Below are positions 5,830 to 6,479 of a stretch of DNA of 6,479 nucleotides, piece by piece. How positions within the stretch are numbered: the first letter of the stretch is position 1; each line of letters begins with the position of its first letter. The DNA is taken from contig JAURNB010000125.1 in the NCBI GenBank assembly GCA_030830415.1, forward strand, positions 1 to 6,479, written 5' to 3'. The notes below the pieces were generated by a model. The model had not been told where the DNA came from. It did no database searches and saw only the letters and a program-made list of their open reading frames with translations. The stretch is from Acidimicrobiales bacterium (GTDB taxonomy: Bacteria > Actinomycetota > Acidimicrobiia > Acidimicrobiales > Ilumatobacteraceae). The translations under genes and the position numbers were made by a program.

Positions 5830-6388
5830 CTAGACGGACGCACGCATTACCCATACCCTGTCGATCACGATGCAGTTCAGTGTCCATTGGGCACACGGCG
5901 TCGAAGGGAACGAGCCTCTCTACAACAGCCATGTGAGGCTTGTCGCAGTTCACTTCAAATGCATCTCCGCCAGCGTCGATGTTGACACACGACCCACCCT
6001 GCAAAACATTGTCGGGTGCACCAGGAGGCTGTGGCGAACTAAAGAGAGACAAAACGAGCACCACAAGCGAACCACAGACAATGAAAAGAAGAACGAATTT
6101 CCAAGGGAACCGTGCGGGCTCATACACCTGCACCCGCACTGGTTGAACGTCAGAGACACCTTGACCAATGGACAAAGTTTGATCGTATTCGCGACGTCGA
6201 TCGCTGCGAGAGAGCACTTCCCAAGCTGCTGAAACTGCAGAGATTTCCTCGGGGTTTACTTGGCTACTTTGTGCATCGGGGTGCAGCGCCCGCATCTTTT
6301 TTCGATAGGCCGAACGCAAAGTGGCATAGTTTGCATCGGAGCGCGCACCAAGAACTTCATAATGATTGAGATTTTTCTTAGGCGGCAC
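5804..6388 (-). CDS. Membrane-anchored J-domain protein with a four-cysteine C-terminal domain
   Basis: This is a 194-residue protein in three parts. Residues about 8-70 form a J domain (HYEVLGARSDA, AYRKKMRALHPD with the HPD triad at 36-38, and a closing RRREYDQ), the module that stimulates Hsp70 ATPase. Residues about 97-116 are a single hydrophobic helix. Residues 130-190 hold four cysteines (C134, C148, C166, C183), with GSCVNI, NCDKPHMAVVERLVP and CP spacing that recalls the 'septum formation' type domain (C...PH..V). With no signal peptide, a cytosolic J domain and an external, perhaps disulfide-bonded tail are the likely topology. No G/F-rich or zinc-finger region exists, so it is not a classical DnaJ. 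The GTG start places the J domain right at the N-terminus; an in-frame TGA lies about 11 codons upstream. It is preceded by a probable gene end 27 nt away on the same strand. Confidence 0.85.
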   Translation of the reverse strand: MPPKKNLNHYEVLGARSDANYATLRSAYRKKMRALHPDAQSSQVNPEEISAVSAAWEVLSRSDRRREYDQTLSIGQGVSDVQPVRVQVYEPARFPWKFVLLFIVCGSLVVLVLSLFSSPQPPGAPDNVLQGGSCVNIDAGGDAFEVNCDKPHMAVVERLVPFDAVCPMDTELHRDRQGMGNACVRLVNEMMVSP

Positions 6389-6415
6389 GGTGTTACACGC
6401 TAGGTCAGAAAAATT

Positions 6416-6479
6416 TCAATAGCCCAATTCAGGGTCAATACAACCCACCAAGGGCTCACCTGCCACATAACGTTGCACA
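6416..6479 (-). CDS. C-terminal end of an unidentified - strand gene (partial)
   Basis: Reading leftward from the window edge, one frame encodes VQRYVAGEPLVGCIDPELGY followed by TGA at 6416-6418. Half of these 20 codons begin with G, as expected for real coding sequence, and the stop sits 27 nt before the J-domain gene on the same strand, a natural operon spacing. I do not recognise the protein. A second frame on the same strand is also open here (W-rich, ending near 6401), so the call is tentative and rests on composition and context only. Confidence 0.42.
   Translation of the reverse strand, partial: VQRYVAGEPLVGCIDPELGY

Noticed and set aside
6421..6456. Nested stems AGCCC/GGGCT and GGGT/ACCC, a possible structured RNA
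   Set aside because: The stems are short with large internal loops and no T-run, and they overlap a probable coding end; chance is a sufficient explanation.

Overview
This window most likely comes from an actinomycete (Actinomycetota). Two genes support this: the first is a mycothiol synthase (MshD), and mycothiol is a thiol made by Actinomycetota; another encodes a DUF3499-type protein, also a family of that phylum. Base composition is moderate, with rows I counted ranging from about 37 to 63 % GC. Spacers are very short and GTG starts are common (five of the eight starts inside the window). Together these would fit a streamlined aquatic acidimicrobial lineage, but that placement is an inference and not something I can prove from the sequence.

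Layout from left to right: (1) + strand, the 3' part of mshD overlapping rlmN by an ATGA; (2) - strand, an ACAD10/11-like phosphotransferase followed by a DUF6285 protein, overlapping by 8 nt; (3) + strand, a lone ABC ATPase of the ModF/PhrA/YlmA type; (4) - strand, a DUF3499 protein followed by an SRPBCC-fold protein; (5) + strand, a PAPS-dependent sulfotransferase-like gene whose second half is AT-rich; (6) - strand, a membrane-anchored J-domain protein, preceded at the window edge by what looks like the last 20 codons of another - strand gene.

The genes fall into several small units on alternating strands: mycothiol synthesis with rRNA/tRNA methylation, a probable acyl-chain kinase pair, and single genes of unclear role. 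I see no mobile element, CRISPR array, rRNA or tRNA, and no multi-gene novel system. The most distinctive observation is architectural. All three convergent gene pairs overlap within their coding sequences, by 23, 32 and 26 nt, and all three overlaps are in the same antisense codon phase. The other points worth a second look are the J-domain/transmembrane/four-cysteine protein, the ABC ATPase with no Q-loop glutamine and no partner permease, and the composition change inside the sulfotransferase gene. No stretch over 300 bases lacks a gene; the longest intergenic gap is 87 bp.
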